DNA of 64,000 nucleotides from Caldovatus sediminis (GCF_014644455.1 NZ_BMKS01000005.1:166261-230260); one strand, 5' to 3'. Counted from the first letter of the stretch, positions 1 through 8,546 are shown. Notes: generated from the letters alone by a model not told the origin. A program made the numbers and translations.

Positions 1-690
1 CACGGCGTGCTGCAGCCCATCCTGGTCCGACCCAAGCCCGGCGCGCCCGGCATCTACCAGATCATCGGCGGCGAGCGCCGCTGGCGCGCGGCGCAGGCCG
101 CGGGGCTGCACGAGGTCCCGGTCATCGTCCGCCCCTTCGGCGATCGCGAGGCCATGGCCGCCGCGCTGGTGGAGAACCTGCAGCGCCAGGATCTCAATGC
201 GCTCGAGGAAGCCGAGGGCTACTCCCGCCTGATCGAGGAATTCGGCCTCACCCAGGACGCGCTGGGCAAGGCGGTCGGCAAAAGTCGCAGTCACGTCGCG
301 AACACGCTGCGTCTCCTCGGCCTGCCGCCGCGCGTGCGCGAACTGTTGCGCAACGGCCAGCTCACCGCCGGCCACGCCCGCGCCATCCTGGCGGCGGATG
401 ATCCGGAGAAACTTGCCACCGCCGTGGTGGTTCGCGGCCTCAGCGTTCGGCAGACCGAGGCTCTCGCGGCAGCCAGGCCGCGCGAGCCCGGCGCGGAGGC
501 CGGAGGCGATCAAGGCGAGACGAGGCGCGACCCCGACACCGCTGCCCTCGCCCGCGACCTGACCGAACGCCTCGGCCTGCGCGTCACCATCCACCCACGC
601 AGCGGCGGCGGCGGCCAGCTGACCATCGCCTATCGCGACCTCGATCAGCTCGACGGGCTGGTTCGGCTGCTCGACCCGCACACCCGATAG
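1..690 (+). CDS. parB: ParB chromosome-partitioning protein, 5' truncated by the window edge
   Basis: ParB is the CTP-dependent DNA clamp that loads at parS sites near the replication origin and works with ParA and SMC in segregation. The frame is open from base 1 and 229 codons are visible. Family members usually have about 280-300 residues, so the N-terminal 50-70 are outside the window. Seen in order: CTP-binding box GERRWRA (visible residues 24-30), box ENLQRQDLN (59-67), the helix-turn-helix around [17 protein letters not shown] (84-100), and a C-terminal dimerisation segment ending [11 protein letters not shown]. The C-terminal type is that of chromosomal rather than plasmid ParB. The usual partner parA would lie just upstream, outside the window. 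It ends with TAG and is followed by a 291-base gap. Confidence 0.95.
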   Translation, partial: HGVLQPILVRPKPGAPGIYQIIGGERRWRAAQAAGLHEVPVIVRPFGDREAMAAALVENLQRQDLNALEEAEGYSRLIEEFGLTQDALGKAVGKSRSHVANTLRLLGLPPRVRELLRNGQLTAGHARAILAADDPEKLATAVVVRGLSVRQTEALAAARPREPGAEAGGDQGETRRDPDTAALARDLTERLGLRVTIHPRSGGGGQLTIAYRDLDQLDGLVRLLDPHTR

Positions 691-842
691 CGCGCCGCTC
701 GCCGGCTCGCCGTCGGCCGATCCTGCGAGCTGGCGCCGGCGGGCGGCAACCGGCGGTCGTGTTCCGGATCGCGAGCCTTCTGCCTCAACCGGTACCCACC
801 CCGGCCGGGTGCGCCCCGGGCACTGCCCCGAGCGCAATGTTT

Positions 843-853
843 TGACATTGTCA
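843..853. promoter_or_regulatory. Palindrome TGACA-T-TGTCA in the gap after parB
   Basis: A perfect 5-1-5 inverted repeat, preceded by T so that it also contains TTGACA (842-847). It lies about 130 bases before the start of the small secreted protein gene, in the most AT-rich part of the 691-981 gap. No good -10 box sits 16-18 bases after TTGACA, so an operator is more likely than a classical promoter. A second AT-rich patch with TATATG is at 920-925. The rest of the gap shows nothing I can name. Confidence 0.3.
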
Positions 854-981
854 GGTTGCCTCCGCGGGCGGACTTAAACCCCTGTCACATTGCGGAATGC
901 TCCCCGAGAAGCGTTCACATATATGTTAGGTGGCGACGCGCGCAGTCTGCGCGTCAGACGCATGCAGGGGGCCAGTTTTCC

Positions 982-1215
982 ATGCGCAAGGTTCTGCTTT
1001 CGTCGCTCGGCCTGCTGGGCCTGGCGGCTGTTGCAATGCCCGCCTCGTCCGGCGCCGAGGCCCGCACGGCCTTCGACGTCACGGCCTCGACGAGCAGCGG
1101 ACCAAGCCAGGTGCAGGTCGCGCCGACCGGCGTCGAGCGCGGGGTCGCTGCGGAGGACGAGGCGGCGGCCCGTCGCAAGCGCCGCCGCCGGGGCGGCGGC
1201 ACCGGCGGGCGGTAA
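982..1215 (+). CDS. Small secreted protein with Arg-rich tail, unknown function
   Basis: I do not recognise a family. The product has 77 residues. The first 25 or so form a clear Sec signal peptide (MRKVLLSSLGLLGLAAVAMP, then a likely cleavage after AEA). The mature part of about 50 residues is Ser/Thr/Val-rich, then acidic, and ends in a run of Arg/Lys followed by Gly (RRKRRRRGGGTGGR), so it has opposite charges at its two ends. The ATG at 982 is preferred over an in-frame start at 856 because the signal peptide begins exactly there and a GGGGG stretch lies about 11 bases upstream. It stands alone between parB and the polysaccharide operon. Periplasmic or surface location is inferred from the signal peptide. 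A role in binding nucleic acid or acidic polysaccharide would be speculation. Confidence 0.65.
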   Translation: MRKVLLSSLGLLGLAAVAMPASSGAEARTAFDVTASTSSGPSQVQVAPTGVERGVAAEDEAAARRKRRRRGGGTGGR

Positions 1216-1355
1216 CGACCCGCTCTGACCCGTCGGCCCGCAGACCTCGTCGCGTCGCGCGCCGCCTGAGGGGGGAATGAGGCGGCAGCGAGCCGTGCGG
1301 GCCGACCTGCGGCCGCACCCGGCGGATGCACGATCGGAACCGGTCGCCATCCGGC

Positions 1356-1372
1356 GCGGGCGCCGCGCCCGC
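1356..1372 (-). terminator. GC hairpin after the polysaccharide operon
   Basis: GCGGGCG (1356-1362) and CGCCCGC (1366-1372) can pair perfectly around a 3-base loop. The hairpin starts 8 bases beyond the stop codon of the last gene of the minus-strand operon. There is no T tract, so it may be a weak or Rho-assisted terminator, or only an mRNA 3' end stabiliser. The rest of the 1216-1379 gap between the convergent genes shows nothing else. Confidence 0.3.
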
Positions 1373-1379
1373 CTCGGCC

Positions 1380-2546
1380 TCAGCCCCGCGCGGCGAGCAG
1401 CGCGGCGCAGATCCGATCCACCTGCGCGTCGCCGAGATAGGGGTGCATCGGCAGGGACAGCACGCGCTCGGCCAGCGCCTCGCTGACTGCCAGGGACGGC
1501 GCCCCGCCCGCGATCGCCGTCCGGTGCGCCTCCGCATAGGCCGGCTGCCGGTGCAGCGGCCGCGGATAGTAGATGCCCGTCGCGATGCCCTGCGCCTTGA
1601 GCGCGGCTGCCGCCCGATCGCGCTCCGCCCGGTCCCGCAGCCGCACCGTGTAGAGGCCGCGCGCGTTCACCGCCCCGGCGCTCCGCCCCGCCTGCACCCC
1701 GATCCCGCTGCCCGCCAGCAGCGAGTCATACCGCGCCCCGATCCGGGCGCGTGCCGCCAGCTCGCCCTCCAGCAGCGGCAGCTTGGCGAGCAGCACCGCC
1801 GCCTGGAGGGTGTCGAGCCGGCCGTTCATGCCGGTGCGCAGCACCTCGTAGCGGGTCCTGCCCTCGCCATGCGTGCGCAGGCTGCGGTAGAGCTCCGCCC
1901 GTTCCGCGTCGCGGGTCAGCAGCGCGCCGCCGTCGCCGTAGCAGCCCAGGGTCTTGGTCGGGTAGAAGCTCAGCGCCGTCGCGTCGCCCCAGGCGCCGAG
2001 CCGCACGCCGTCCAGCGCCGCACCGAAGGCCTGCGCCGCGTCGTCGAGCGCGAACATCCCCTCGCGCCGGCAGATGTCGAGGATCGCCGGCCAGTCCGCC
2101 GGCAGGCCGAACAGGTCCACGCCGACCACCGCCCGCGGCCGCAGCCTTCCCTCGGCGCGGACCAGGGCGACGCGCCGCTCCAGGTCGGACGGGTCGAGGT
2201 TGAAGCTCGTCTCCTCGACATCCACGAAGACCGGCGTCGCGCCCAGCACCAGCGGGACCTCGGCGGTGGCGGTGTAGGTGAAGGCGGGCAGGAACACCGC
2301 GTCGCCCGGCCCGATCCCCTCCGCCATCATCGCGATCTGCAGCGCGTCCGTGCCCGAGGAGACGCCGACGCAGTGCACGCCCTCCCCGCAGAAGGCGGCG
2401 AGCCGCGCCTCCAGCTCCTCCACCTCCGGCCCGTTAATGTAGCGGCCGTGGTCGAGCACGGCGGCGATGCGCCGGTCGAGATCGGCGCGGATCAGCGCCT
2501 GCTGCGTCTGGATGTCGAACAGGGCGATGGGGCCGGAGCCGGTCAT
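1380..2546 (-). CDS. WbpE-like sugar-nucleotide aminotransferase (DegT/DnrJ/EryC1/StrS family)
   Basis: A PLP-dependent aminotransferase acting on a keto sugar nucleotide in the cytoplasm. It has 388 residues, normal for the family. The phosphate-binding SGTDALQ is at 64-70, the PLP-nitrogen Asp is D169 in LDDAAQ, and the Schiff-base Lys is K198 in SFYPTKTLGCYGDGG. The beginning (FDIQTQQ.. then HGRYINGPEVEELE) and the ending (VLSLPMHPYL) closely resemble WbpE of Pseudomonas, which aminates UDP-3-keto-GlcNAcA. ATG 2546 is chosen because the family N-terminus starts there and the upstream frame is low-complexity. It lies 118 bases after the WbpA-like gene, matching the WbpA-to-WbpE order of that pathway, although WbpB and WbpD are not in the window. 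The exact substrate is therefore inferred. Confidence 0.92.
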   Translation of the reverse strand: MTGSGPIALFDIQTQQALIRADLDRRIAAVLDHGRYINGPEVEELEARLAAFCGEGVHCVGVSSGTDALQIAMMAEGIGPGDAVFLPAFTYTATAEVPLVLGATPVFVDVEETSFNLDPSDLERRVALVRAEGRLRPRAVVGVDLFGLPADWPAILDICRREGMFALDDAAQAFGAALDGVRLGAWGDATALSFYPTKTLGCYGDGGALLTRDAERAELYRSLRTHGEGRTRYEVLRTGMNGRLDTLQAAVLLAKLPLLEGELAARARIGARYDSLLAGSGIGVQAGRSAGAVNARGLYTVRLRDRAERDRAAAALKAQGIATGIYYPRPLHRQPAYAEAHRTAIAGGAPSLAVSEALAERVLSLPMHPYLGDAQVDRICAALLAARG

Positions 2547-2664
2547 GCGAAGCCTCGATCCGTGACGGCCTCCCGCGACCCTCCCCGCAGGTGCCGAGGC
2601 CGGGATCGCGCGACCGGCTCCCGCTCGCCCCGGCGCCTTCGCGGAAGGCTCGGGGCGGGGCCGG

Positions 2665-4068
2665 TCAGGCCTGGATGATTTCGGCCCCCCGGTTAGCCGG
2701 CGGCGCCGCGCCGGCCAAGTCACCCTTCGTGTCCGCGTGCAACGCCGCACCGCGCGCCGCGCCGTGCCCGTCGCCGCGCAGCACGCCGCGCGTGTCCACC
2801 ACCAGCCGCGCATGGCGGCGCACCAGGTCGAGGTCCATCGCGCGATGCGGCGTCACCACCACCACCGCGTCGCAGGCCGCAAGCACCGCCGGATCGAGGT
2901 CGCGGCTCCTCAGGTCCGGCGCCGCGCCGCCGAGCCGCCGCGTCGCCGGGAAGCGCGGCACCAGCGGGTCGTGGTACTCGACCTCCGCCCCGCGCTCGAC
3001 GAGCAGGCGGAAGATCTCGATCGCCGGGCTCTCGCGCGTGTCCGCCACCTCCGGCTTGTAGGCGAGGCCGAGCAGCAGCACCCGCGCGCCGCGCAGCGTC
3101 CGCCCGCGCGCGTCCAGCGCGTCGCGCAGCCGGCCCACGACGTAGGCCGGCATGGCGTCGTTCACCCGCCCGGCCAGCTCGATGAAGTCGGCCGCGAGCC
3201 CCATCTCGCGCGCCTTCCAGGCGAGGTACCAGGGGTCCACCGGGATGCAGTGCCCGCCGAGCCCCGGGCCCGGCCGGAACGGCATGAAGCCGAAGGGCTT
3301 GGTCGAGGCGGCGTCGATCACCTCGTGCACGTCGAGGCCCATGGCGTGGCAGAGGCGCTTCAGCTCGTTCACCAGGCCGATGTTCACGGCGCGGAACACG
3401 TTCTCGTAGAGCTTGGTCAGCTCCGCGACCGCGAGCGAGGAGACCGGCACGAGCGACCCCGCCACCGCGCCGTAGAGCGCCTTCGCCACCTCGAGGCAGG
3501 CCGGCGTGTGGCCCGCGACCAGCTTCGGCACGCGCCCGACGGTGTGCTCCGGATCGCCCGGGTCCTCGCGCTCCGGGCTGTAGATCGCGAAGCCGTCCAC
3601 GCCCGGCGTCAGCCCCGCGGCGCGCAGCGCGGGCACCACGGTGCCCTCCGTCGTCCCCGGATAGGTCGTGCTCTCGAGCCCGACCGCCTGGCCCGGCCGC
3701 AGGTGCAGCGAGAGCCCGGCCAGCGTCCGGCGCACCGCGGTGAGGTCGGGCTCCTTGTGCGGGCCGATCGGCGTCGGCACGCAGACGAGGATCGCGTCGC
3801 ACTCCGCCGCCGCGTCGAGCTCGCCATGCGCCGCGATCCGCGCCGCCGCGACGCGGGCGTCGGCGATGCCGTGCAGCGGGCTGCGGCCCGCGTTCACCGC
3901 GCGCACCGTGCGCGCGTCGATGTCGAAGCCGGAGACGGCGAAGCCCACCTCGGCGAAGCGCAGCGCCAGCGGCAGGCCGACATGGCCGAGCCCGACGACG
4001 CCGATCCGGGCCTGCCGCGCCGCAAGGCGCGCGATCAGCGCCTCCGCGACGGTCAGGCCGAGATTCAC
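2665..4068 (-). CDS. WbpA-like UDP-N-acetylglucosamine 6-dehydrogenase
   Basis: An NAD-dependent nucleotide-sugar dehydrogenase oxidising C6 of a UDP-HexNAc to the uronic acid. It has 467 residues with the three-domain UDP-Glc/GDP-Man dehydrogenase architecture: NAD-binding GLGHVG (26-31), ESTTYPGTTEG (132-142), YSPEREDPG (163-171), K219 in AELTKLYEN, and catalytic C274 in GPGLGGHCIPVDP. The text follows WbpA of Pseudomonas more closely than WecC or UDP-glucose dehydrogenases. The start is GTG 4068. The sequence GTGA overlaps the stop of the upstream dehydratase gene by 4 bases, so translation is probably coupled. This start also puts the Rossmann fold at the usual distance from the N-terminus. 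Confidence 0.93.
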   Translation of the reverse strand: MNLGLTVAEALIARLAARQARIGVVGLGHVGLPLALRFAEVGFAVSGFDIDARTVRAVNAGRSPLHGIADARVAAARIAAHGELDAAAECDAILVCVPTPIGPHKEPDLTAVRRTLAGLSLHLRPGQAVGLESTTYPGTTEGTVVPALRAAGLTPGVDGFAIYSPEREDPGDPEHTVGRVPKLVAGHTPACLEVAKALYGAVAGSLVPVSSLAVAELTKLYENVFRAVNIGLVNELKRLCHAMGLDVHEVIDAASTKPFGFMPFRPGPGLGGHCIPVDPWYLAWKAREMGLAADFIELAGRVNDAMPAYVVGRLRDALDARGRTLRGARVLLLGLAYKPEVADTRESPAIEIFRLLVERGAEVEYHDPLVPRFPATRRLGGAAPDLRSRDLDPAVLAACDAVVVVTPHRAMDLDLVRRHARLVVDTRGVLRGDGHGAARGAALHADTKGDLAGAAPPANRGAEIIQA

Positions 4069-6068
4069 GAGGCCGCGCCGCGGCTGCCCGGCTCGGCGGC
4101 GGAAGCGCCAGGCCGCTCGCCGCCGCCTTCGGCGCCACGCTCGAACTCCGGCACCAGCCGCGCGAGCTGGGCGAGCGCGGCGCGGCGCGCCCCGGCCCGG
4201 CACGCGGCGGCGATCTCGTCAATGGCGCGGCCGACCAGCGCCGGGTCGGCGGTGCGCGGCGTCGCCATCAGCAGGCCCGGGAAGGGCGTCCCGCGCGGCG
4301 GCTCCTGGCCGTGGAACAGCTCCTCGTAGAGCTTCTCGCCGGGGCGCAGGCCGGTGAAGCGGATCTCCACGTCCACCTCGGGCCTGAGGCCGGCGAGGCG
4401 GATCATGCGCCGCGCCAGGTCCACGATCTTCACCGGCTTGCCCATGTCGAGCACGAAGATCCCGCCCTCGGCCAGCTCGCGCGGGCGGTCCTCGCGGTCC
4501 TCGGCGCCGACGACGCTCGCCTGCAGCACCAGCCCCACCGCCTCGCGCACGGTCATGAAGTAGCGGCGCATCTCCGGATGGGTGACGGTGAGCGGCCCGC
4601 CGCGCTCGAGCTGGCGGCGGAACAGCGGCACCACGCTGCCCGTGGAGCCGAGCACGTTGCCGAAGCGCACGGTGACGCAGCGCATCCCCCTGCCCTCGGT
4701 CCGCGCCTGGCGGTCGAGCGCCTGGCAGTACATCTCGGCGAGGCGCTTGGAGGCACCCATCACCGAGGTCGGGTTCACCGCCTTGTCGGTCGAGATCAGC
4801 ACCATCAGCGCCGCGCCGGCGGCGCGCGCCGCGTCGGCGACGACGCGCGTGCCGTAGGCGTTGGTCAGCAGCCCCTCCAGCGGGTCGCGCTCGACCATCG
4901 GCACGTGCTTGAGCGCGGCGGCGTGGAAGACGAGCTCGGGGCGGAGGTCCTCGAACAGCCGGCGGATGCGTCCCTCGTCGCGCACATCGGCGAGCACGGC
5001 GCGGCGCGGGAGGTCGGGATAGCGCTCGGACAGCTCCAGCTCGATCTCGTAGAGCAGGAACTCGCCGTGATCGAGCAGCGTCAGCTCCGCCGGGCCGAAG
5101 GCCGCGAGCTGGCGCGCGAGTTCGCCGCCGATCGTCCCGCCGGCGCCGGTGACCAGCACGCGGCGGCCCTGGATCAGCCGCGCCATGCCCTCGCGGTCGA
5201 GCGGCACCTGCGGGCGGTCGAGCAGCTCCTCGATCGAGACCGGGCGCAGCTCGATCCGCCGCGCCGGGTCCGCCGCGGCCGGGCCGCGGCGCGCCCGGGT
5301 CTCGAGCAGCATCAGCCGCGGCGGCGCGTGGCGCACCGGCACGCCGTGGCGGTCGGCGGCGTCGAGCAGCCGTTCCAGCGCGACGCCCTGGATCTGCGGC
5401 CCGGCCAGCACGATCAGGTCCGGCAGCCGATCCTGCGCGCGCAGCCGGTCGAGCACCGCGCCGATGTCCTCCGCCGTGCCGAGGATCGGGTGGCCGTGGA
5501 TGCGCCGTCCGGTCTGCCGCGCGCGCAGCGAGAGGATGCCGACCACGCGGTAGCGCGGCGCCCGTTCCTGCGCGAGGGCGCGGAGGAACAGGTCCGCCCC
5601 GTCGCCGGCGCCGACCAGCAGCGCCGATTGCGGCGGCGCCTGCCCGTTCGCCTCCCCTCCGGCGCGGCCCGCATGGCGCACCCGCCCGGCGATGCGCGGC
5701 GCGGCGAGCAGCGCCGTCAGCACCAGCGCGTGCGCCACGGGGAAGGCCGGATTCGCCGGCCGCCAGGCGCCGAGCAGATGCAGCGCGGCCCAGAACAGCG
5801 CCGCCGCGCCGACCGAGGCGCCGGCGAGGGCGAGCAGGTCGGGCAGGCCGGCGTAGCGCCAGTACTGCGTCGGCAGGCGCACCGGCAGGCCGGCGGCGAG
5901 CAGCGCGAGCCCCGCCCCGGGCAGCGCCAGCGCCCACCAGAGGCGCGACTCCGGTCCGGCGACCCCCGGCGGCGCGGCGATCCACAGCGCGGCCGGCAGG
6001 GCAAGCATGCCGATCAGGCCGTCGAGCGTGACGTTCAGCAGGATGCGGTGCGGCGCGAGGCGGGCCAT
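4065..6068 (-). CDS. Membrane-bound WbpM/PglF/CapD-like UDP-GlcNAc 4,6-dehydratase
   Basis: An inner-membrane nucleotide-sugar dehydratase making UDP-4-keto-6-deoxy-HexNAc, the entry point to bacillosamine- or QuiNAc/FucNAc-type sugars. It has 667 residues. There are four hydrophobic segments near 8-30, 43-62, 76-97 and 108-125, a first Rossmann-like domain from about 148 (LLVGAGDGAD), and the catalytic short-chain-dehydrogenase domain starting at TGAGGTIG (307-314). The active-site motif STDKAVNPTSVMGASK has Met437 and Lys441, the M-x3-K form typical of WbpM/PglF in place of Y-x3-K. ATG 6068 lies just before the first membrane helix. A TATAGC element ends 9 bases upstream and no ribosome-binding site is seen, so a short-leader internal promoter is possible. 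The 175-base gap to the preceding glycosyltransferase gene supports that. Confidence 0.92.
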   Translation of the reverse strand: MARLAPHRILLNVTLDGLIGMLALPAALWIAAPPGVAGPESRLWWALALPGAGLALLAAGLPVRLPTQYWRYAGLPDLLALAGASVGAAALFWAALHLLGAWRPANPAFPVAHALVLTALLAAPRIAGRVRHAGRAGGEANGQAPPQSALLVGAGDGADLFLRALAQERAPRYRVVGILSLRARQTGRRIHGHPILGTAEDIGAVLDRLRAQDRLPDLIVLAGPQIQGVALERLLDAADRHGVPVRHAPPRLMLLETRARRGPAAADPARRIELRPVSIEELLDRPQVPLDREGMARLIQGRRVLVTGAGGTIGGELARQLAAFGPAELTLLDHGEFLLYEIELELSERYPDLPRRAVLADVRDEGRIRRLFEDLRPELVFHAAALKHVPMVERDPLEGLLTNAYGTRVVADAARAAGAALMVLISTDKAVNPTSVMGASKRLAEMYCQALDRQARTEGRGMRCVTVRFGNVLGSTGSVVPLFRRQLERGGPLTVTHPEMRRYFMTVREAVGLVLQASVVGAEDREDRPRELAEGGIFVLDMGKPVKIVDLARRMIRLAGLRPEVDVEIRFTGLRPGEKLYEELFHGQEPPRGTPFPGLLMATPRTADPALVGRAIDEIAAACRAGARRAALAQLARLVPEFERGAEGGGERPGASAAEPGSRGAAS

Positions 6069-6077
6069 GACGCGACC

Positions 6078-6083
6078 GCTATA
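6078..6083 (-). promoter_or_regulatory. -10-like TATAGC just upstream of the dehydratase start
   Basis: On the minus strand TATAGC ends 9 bases before ATG 6068. A poor -35 (TGGCCG) can be placed 17 bases upstream. Initiation about 7 bases downstream would leave a leader of only 2-3 bases. No Shine-Dalgarno is seen. This would be an internal promoter within the polysaccharide operon. Short motif, so low certainty. Confidence 0.3.
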
Positions 6084-6243
6084 GGCCCCCGGCCGACGCC
6101 CGGCCAGCATGGGCGCGCCGGCGGGCCGGGCGGCGGGCCGCGCCAGGGCGTCCTCCGGCCCCCGCGCCGGCGCGCGCCCCCTGATCGGCCCTTCCGCCCG
6201 CGGCGCACCCGTCTCCCGGCGCGCCGCGAGGGCCGGCCGGGCC

Positions 6244-7434
6244 TCAATCGCCGCAGCCATCGGCCTGGCCCTGACGCGCCCCGGCAGCGGGGAGCGGCGC
6301 GAGGCGCCGGTAGAGCGCGACGAGCCGTTCGGCCTCCGCTGCCCAGCCGAAGCGCCCCTCCGCCGCCGCCCGGCCCGCCGCGCCGAGCGCCGCCCGCCGC
6401 GCCGGATCGCGGAGTTCCGCCGCCGCCCGCGCGATCGCCCGCGGGTCGGCGGTGTCCACGAGCAGGCCGCAGCCGGCCTCGCGCACCACGGCCGCGGTCT
6501 CGGGGGCGAAGTCCGGGGCGATCACCGGCAGGCCGGCGAGCATGTAGTCGAACAGCTTGTGCGGCAGGGCGAGGCGGTGGTTGCGGTCCACCGGCTGGAA
6601 CGCGACCAGGCCGACGTCGCACTCGGCGAGCGCCGCCGGCAGGCGCTCCTGCGGCAGCCAGCCGAGGTCCTCGATGCGGTCGGCGACGCCGAGCGCCGCG
6701 GCGCGGGCCGCGAACGCCGCCGCCGAATCGTCGGTGAAGCGCCCGATCAGCCGCAGCCGCGTGCCGGGCGGCGCCAGCGCCAGCGCCTCCACCATCTGCA
6801 GCGCCCCGCGGGTGCGGCCGAGCACGCCGGCATGGACCAGCGTCAGCGGGCCCGCGGCGTGGCGGCGCGGCGCGACCGGCTGCGGCAGGACGCAGTTGCG
6901 CACCGGCACGATGCGCTCCGGCGGGACGGCGAAGTCCGCGTCCAGCCCCGCGCGCGCCACCACCACCGCGTCCGCCAGCCGCCCGGCGAGACGGCAGGCG
7001 GCGCCGATCGCGGCGCGCGCGAGCGGGCGCAGTGGCGCCGGCAGCCGCGTGTCCAGGCGCGAGGGATAGTGCTCGTGCACGTCGAGCACCACCCGCGCGC
7101 CGGTCCGCCGCGCCGCCCAGAGCGCGGCGAACCAGGAATCGGGCTCATGCGCGTGCAGCACCGCGGCGCCCGAGGCGGCGGCGCGGCGGGCGAGCGCCGG
7201 CAGGCCGAGCAGCCGGCCGCGCCAGCCCGGGGCGCGGGCGTAGGGCGCGAGCGCCACGCCGGCGAGCGCCGCGCGCGGCGGCGCGGGACCGCGCGTCGCG
7301 ATGGCGGGGCAGATGTGGCGCACCCGCCAGCCGGCGGCGGCGAGCGTCGCGCCCTCCTTGCGCACCACGCGGATGTCCTCGGGCGGATGCGCCGCCGAGA
7401 GCATGACGACGAGCGGCGCGGCGGCCTCGCTCAT
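6244..7434 (-). CDS. GT4-type glycosyltransferase
   Basis: A retaining glycosyltransferase of the GT-B fold that adds one sugar to the lipid-linked repeat unit at the cytoplasmic membrane face. It has 396 residues. The N-domain carries LHAHEPDSW and VVLDVHEHYPSR. The C-domain shows LVHAGVLGRTRG, DVGLVAFQP and the nucleotide-sugar site KLFDYMLAGLPVIA, where the usual Glu-x7-Glu is replaced by an Asp/Pro variant. ATG 7434 overlaps the stop of the 2-epimerase gene (ATGA), so the two are translationally coupled. The upstream frame stays open through the neighbouring gene but is only its shadow. Donor and acceptor cannot be told from sequence. The neighbours suggest a HexNAc or a modified HexNAc. 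Confidence 0.88.
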   Translation of the reverse strand: MSEAAAPLVVMLSAAHPPEDIRVVRKEGATLAAAGWRVRHICPAIATRGPAPPRAALAGVALAPYARAPGWRGRLLGLPALARRAAASGAAVLHAHEPDSWFAALWAARRTGARVVLDVHEHYPSRLDTRLPAPLRPLARAAIGAACRLAGRLADAVVVARAGLDADFAVPPERIVPVRNCVLPQPVAPRRHAAGPLTLVHAGVLGRTRGALQMVEALALAPPGTRLRLIGRFTDDSAAAFAARAAALGVADRIEDLGWLPQERLPAALAECDVGLVAFQPVDRNHRLALPHKLFDYMLAGLPVIAPDFAPETAAVVREAGCGLLVDTADPRAIARAAAELRDPARRAALGAAGRAAAEGRFGWAAEAERLVALYRRLAPLPAAGARQGQADGCGD

Positions 7435-8546
7435 GCCGCCGCCCGCGCGGCGCCGAGGAATTCGGCGAGGTGCGCCCGCATGCGCGCGCCGGCGCGGCCG
7501 TCCCAGAGCGGGATCGGCGCCGCGCGCGGCCAGTCGCCGGCGAGCGCGCGCGCCACCGCCGCCGCCAGCCCCTCCGGCGCGACGAGGCGGTTGGAGCCGG
7601 CCTCCAGCGTCACCGGCCGCTCGGTCGAGGGGCGCAGCGTCAGGCAGGGCAGGTCGAGGCCGGTCGCCTCCTCCTGCACCCCGCCGCTGTCGGTCGCGAC
7701 CAGGCGGGCGCGCGCGAGCAGCCCGAGGAAGTCGAGATAGCCGAGCGGCGGCAGCGCCCGCACCCCCGGCGGCAGGGCGAGGCCGAACGCGGCGAGCCGC
7801 GCCCGCGTGCGCGGATGCAGCGGCCAGACCAGCGGCAGGCGCCGCGCCGCCTCGCCGAGCGCCGCGAGCAGCCGCGCGAGCGGCGTCGGCGCGTCCACAT
7901 TGGCCGGACGGTGCAGGGTGACGACGCCGTAGCCGCCGGGCGCCAGGCCCTCCGGCAGCGGCCGCGCGCGCGCCGCGGGCAGGGCGCGCCGCAGGCTGTC
8001 TATCATGGCGTTGCCGACGGCGCGCACCGCCTCCGGCGGATGGCCCTCGGCGCGCAGGCGGTCGGCCGTGGCGGCGTCGGGCGCCCACAGCAGGTCGCTG
8101 ATCGCGTCCACGGCGCGGCGGTTGATCTCCTCCGGCATGGCGCGGTCGCCGCAGCGCAGCCCGGCCTCGAGATGCGCCACCGGGATGCCGAGCTTGCGCG
8201 CCGCGAGCGCGGCGGCGAGCGCGCCGTCCACGTCGCCCGCCACCACCACCAGCGCCGGCCGGCGGGCGCGCCATTCGTCCTCGCAGGCGATCAGGGTGCG
8301 GCCGGTGGTCGCGGCATGCCCGCCGCCGCCGGCGACGCCGAGCGCGATGTGCGGCGCCGGCAGGCCGAGATCGGCGAGATGCGCCCCGAACATCGCCGGG
8401 TCCTGGTGCTGGCCCGTGTGCAGCAGGCGCGGCGCGCAGACGGGCGGGGCCTCCGCCAGCGCGTGCCAGAGGGCGGCGAGCTTGGGCAGGTTCGGCCGCG
8501 CCGCCGCGACGAGATGCACGATCGGCAGGCGGTCGCCGCCGCCCAT
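7431..8546 (-). CDS. wecB: UDP-N-acetylglucosamine 2-epimerase (WecB/WbpI family)
   Basis: Inverts C2 of UDP-GlcNAc, or of a UDP-GlcNAc-derived uronate, to the manno form. It has 371 residues, usual for the family. The residues known to matter in WecB are present: D105 in VVAGDVDG, E127 in AHLEAGLR, E139/E140 in MPEEINRR and H212 in VTLHRPAN. The Ser-Gly-Gly motif TDSGGVQEEA near the C-terminus binds UDP. The first of these motifs is divergent: most relatives have HGDT where this protein has AGDV. The gene overlaps the upstream glycosyltransferase by one base (TGATG) and the downstream one by four (ATGA). With the WbpA- and WbpE-like genes of the same operon it could serve a WbpI-type role. 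UDP-ManNAc formation is the alternative. Confidence 0.92.
   Translation of the reverse strand: MGGGDRLPIVHLVAAARPNLPKLAALWHALAEAPPVCAPRLLHTGQHQDPAMFGAHLADLGLPAPHIALGVAGGGGHAATTGRTLIACEDEWRARRPALVVVAGDVDGALAAALAARKLGIPVAHLEAGLRCGDRAMPEEINRRAVDAISDLLWAPDAATADRLRAEGHPPEAVRAVGNAMIDSLRRALPAARARPLPEGLAPGGYGVVTLHRPANVDAPTPLARLLAALGEAARRLPLVWPLHPRTRARLAAFGLALPPGVRALPPLGYLDFLGLLARARLVATDSGGVQEEATGLDLPCLTLRPSTERPVTLEAGSNRLVAPEGLAAAVARALAGDWPRAAPIPLWDGRAGARMRAHLAEFLGAARAAA

Noticed and set aside
842..870. TTGACA as the -35 of a promoter for the small secreted protein
   Set aside because: No acceptable -10 at 16-18 bases; only the palindrome is kept.
894..915. GGAAT ... CGTT as a general-stress (EcfG) promoter
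   Set aside because: Spacing is 13 bases instead of the 16-17 expected.
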